Below the pieces are notes generated by a model. It was not told the origin of the DNA and searched no databases. It saw only the letters and a list, made by a program, of their open reading frames with translations. A program made the position numbers and the translations under genes. Below, piece after piece: positions 5,060-6,428 of a stretch of DNA of 6,428 nucleotides. The stretch spans positions 1 through 6,428 of the forward strand of contig QHYP01000026.1 of NCBI GenBank assembly GCA_003224195.1. The letters are read 5' to 3'. Numbering within the stretch: the stretch's first letter is position 1; every line of letters starts with the position of its first letter. Source of the stretch: Acidobacteriota bacterium. GTDB taxonomy: Bacteria; Acidobacteriota; Terriglobia; Acidiferrales; UBA7541.

Positions 5060-6195
5060 ATGCGCAACGTTCACCGCTATTTGGCACTCTTGGCGCTCAT
5101 CGGCGCTTTGCTTCTCGGCAGGGCGGCCGCTGACACCGGCACGAGCTTTATCGAAACAGATCTCGTCGCCAACCTGGCGTCCTTGACGTTCAAGAATGGC
5201 ATCGTTCACGAAGCGATTCTCGTCGACCCGAACCTCAAGAACGCATGGGGCATTACCTCAACGCCGGCCTCGCCCTTCTGGATTTCCGACAACAACAACG
5301 GCACCTCCACGCTTTACAGAGTGCAACCCGCCCAATCAGTTCCGGCAATCGTGCCGCTTGTCGTCTCCATCCCCGCGCCGGGCGATCCGCTGGGAACGGC
5401 AGGCGCGCCGACCGGCACTGTCTTCAACATTGCGTCTTCGCCACCGAGGACGGAACGATCCTCGGCTGGAACCCGGGCGTAAACCCCTCAAGCTTCGTCC
5501 CGGCTAAGGCCGGCACCTACGGGATCATCGCTGTGGACAAGTCCTCGACTCCCAGCGCCGCCAACGGCGCCGTTTACAAAGGCCTGGCCATCGCCACGAA
5601 CCCCGGCAACGGCAAAACTCTTCTGTACGCCGCCAATTTCCGCGCCGGAACGGTCGAGGCATATGACACTTCGTTTAACCCGGTGATCCTGCCCGCTGGC
5701 GCGTTCACCGACCCGAGCCTGCCTCCCGGCTACGCCCCGTTCAACATCGCTCCCGTCCCCGTCAATGGCGCCACCGACCTGTTCGTCACCTATGCCGTAC
5801 AGAATGCGGAAAAGCATGACGACGTGGCCGGCGAAGGCCATGGCATCGTCGAAACTTTCGATCTAAGCGGGCACATGCTCGCCCGATTCGCCCAGCATGG
5901 CCAGCTCGATTCGCCCTGGGGCGTGGCCCTGGCCCCAGCCGGCTTCGGCCCGTTCGCCGGCGACGTGTTGATCGGCAATTTCGGCAATGGCCACATCAAC
6001 GTGTTCGATCCCGTGTCCGGCGAGTTTCTCGACAAGCTGCGCGATCCCAACGGACAGGCAATCGTCATCGACGGGCTGTGGGGTCTCCGGGTCGGCAATG
6101 GTGGCAATGGTGGCGACCCCCACAAGGTCTACTTCACCGCCGGTCCAAACGATGAGGCCGACGGCCTGTTCGGCAGCCTCGCGCCGAACCCATGA
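5060..6195 (+). pseudogene. TIGR03118-family exported protein, frameshifted
   Basis: An intact-looking start (AGGAGG, ATG 5060, signal peptide MRNVHRYLALLALIGALLLG with cleavage near RAAA, residue 24) leads into family sequence: FIETDLVANLA, LKNAWGITSTPASPFWISDN and GTSTLY. That frame stays family-like to GTVFNIA (near 5434), then turns to nonsense and stops at 5480-5482. The family resumes in another frame at 5437 with FATEDGTILGWNPGVN and runs to TGA 6193-6195. It includes LLYAANFRAGTVEAYD, TYAVQNAEKHDDVAGEG, SPWGVALAPAGFG, GDVLIGNFGNGHINVFDP and IDGLWGLRVGNGGNGGDP. Family members usually have a dozen or more residues between GTVFN and FATEDG. Here almost none remain, so a deletion with frame loss is likely, though an assembly error cannot be excluded. 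The biochemical role of the family is unknown; the repeated strands suggest a beta-propeller. No PEP-CTERM tail is seen. Confidence 0.85.
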
Positions 6196-6239
6196 TGAGC
6201 TGAGCGCAGCGCGCCTTTTGCGCCCTGGAAGGTTCTGCG

Positions 6240-6312
6240 GGGCGAGGAGGGATCTCTCTTCAGAGCCCGATGCCGCTACGCCAGCGGCTCGAAAACGACG
6301 ATAGGCTGGTAA
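6240..6312. repeat. Dispersed intergenic repeat, copy R2
   Basis: From GCGAGGAGGGATCTCTC (6242 on) it matches R3 at an exact offset of 111 bp and also matches R1. Its left portion (the GCGTCGTC/GAACGAGCGC part) is missing and replaced by sequence downstream of the TIGR03118 gene. On the minus strand it reads TYQPIVVFEPLA and stops at 6276-6278. Confidence 0.7.
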
Positions 6313-6428
6313 GTGACGACGCCATGAAGCGTCGTCATCCCGAACGAGCGCAGCGAGGAGGGATCTCTCTTCAGAGCGGAATGCCGCTACGGCAACGGCT
6401 CGAAAACGACAATAGGCTGATACGTCCG
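6313..6428. repeat. Dispersed intergenic repeat, copy R3, with hairpin, cut by window edge
   Basis: It opens with a hairpin (GACGACGC 6315-6322, GCGTCGTC 6329-6336, loop CATGAA), then GAACGAGCGCAGCGAGGAGG and the segment shared with R1 and R2. R2 and R3 form a tandem with a 111-bp period that may continue beyond the window. Confidence 0.7.
6387..6428 (-). CDS. Possible C-terminal end of a gene entering from the right edge
   Basis: Within R3 the minus strand reads 13 codons, RTYQPIVVFEPLP, then TAG (6387-6389). Compared with the same frame in R2, three of four silent changes fall in third codon positions and one in the first base of Leu, while only Ala to Pro changes the protein. That pattern suggests a translated ancestor. 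The fragment is far too short to identify, and it may be only a repeat. Confidence 0.3.
   Translation of the reverse strand, partial: RTYQPIVVFEPLP

Noticed and set aside
5245..5436. TTG/ATG start at 5245 for an independent downstream protein
   Set aside because: The sequence before 5437 in that frame is not family-like. The 5060 frame encodes the matching N-terminal half, so this is one broken gene.

Overview
The window looks like part of an Acidobacteriota (Terriglobia-like) chromosome. This is inferred from the gene families (secretin with a Pro/Gln tail, a Kdo-hydroxylase-like enzyme, an exported LolA-like protein, a TIGR03118 protein), from the intergenic GAACGAGCGCAGCGAGGAGG-type repeats, and from GC-rich coding flanks. 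No rRNA, tRNA or single-copy marker is present, so the phylum is an inference. No CRISPR array, transposase or integrase is visible.

Layout. (1) 1-420, + strand: the C-terminal end of a type II secretion/type IV pilus secretin, cut by the left edge. (2) 430-1416, - strand: a convergent gene for a Kdo hydroxylase (KdoO-like, Fe(II)/2-oxoglutarate oxygenase acting on LPS inner core), with its own sigma70-like promoter at 1436-1464 and two hairpins upstream of that. The two genes meet at a perfect 20-bp palindrome. (3) About 1600-4100: an AT-richer stretch (sampled lines about 48-65% GC, against 63-77% in the flanking genes). It holds two exported proteins: a LolA-fold-like outer-membrane lipoprotein-sorting protein (1929-2744) and an unrecognised helical secreted protein (3121-4038). 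Collinear 69-bp quasi-palindromic repeats lie before and after the first gene (1612-1680 and 2952-3020), and a short related piece lies after the second (4077-4093). This suggests two cassette-like units. (4) 4039-5059: about 1 kb without a convincing gene. It holds a 23-bp palindrome, a near-consensus promoter, low-complexity sequence, two covarying TCCT-loop hairpins, two copies of a 15-bp motif and the first copy (R1) of a dispersed repeat. (5) 5060-6195: a TIGR03118-family exported protein broken by a frameshift, probably with loss of a short segment, near 5437. (6) 6196-6428: two further copies of the dispersed repeat (R2, R3) at an exact 111-bp period, running off the right edge.

The intact genes share a cell-envelope theme (secretin, LPS core modification, exported proteins) but do not form an operon. 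Each has separate signals or an opposite orientation. The most interesting points are the paired quasi-palindromes bracketing gene-sized units in the AT-richer island, and the minus-strand reading of R2/R3, where four of five differences across 12 codons are silent. The latter hints that the repeats carry the 3' end of a real gene that continues past the window.
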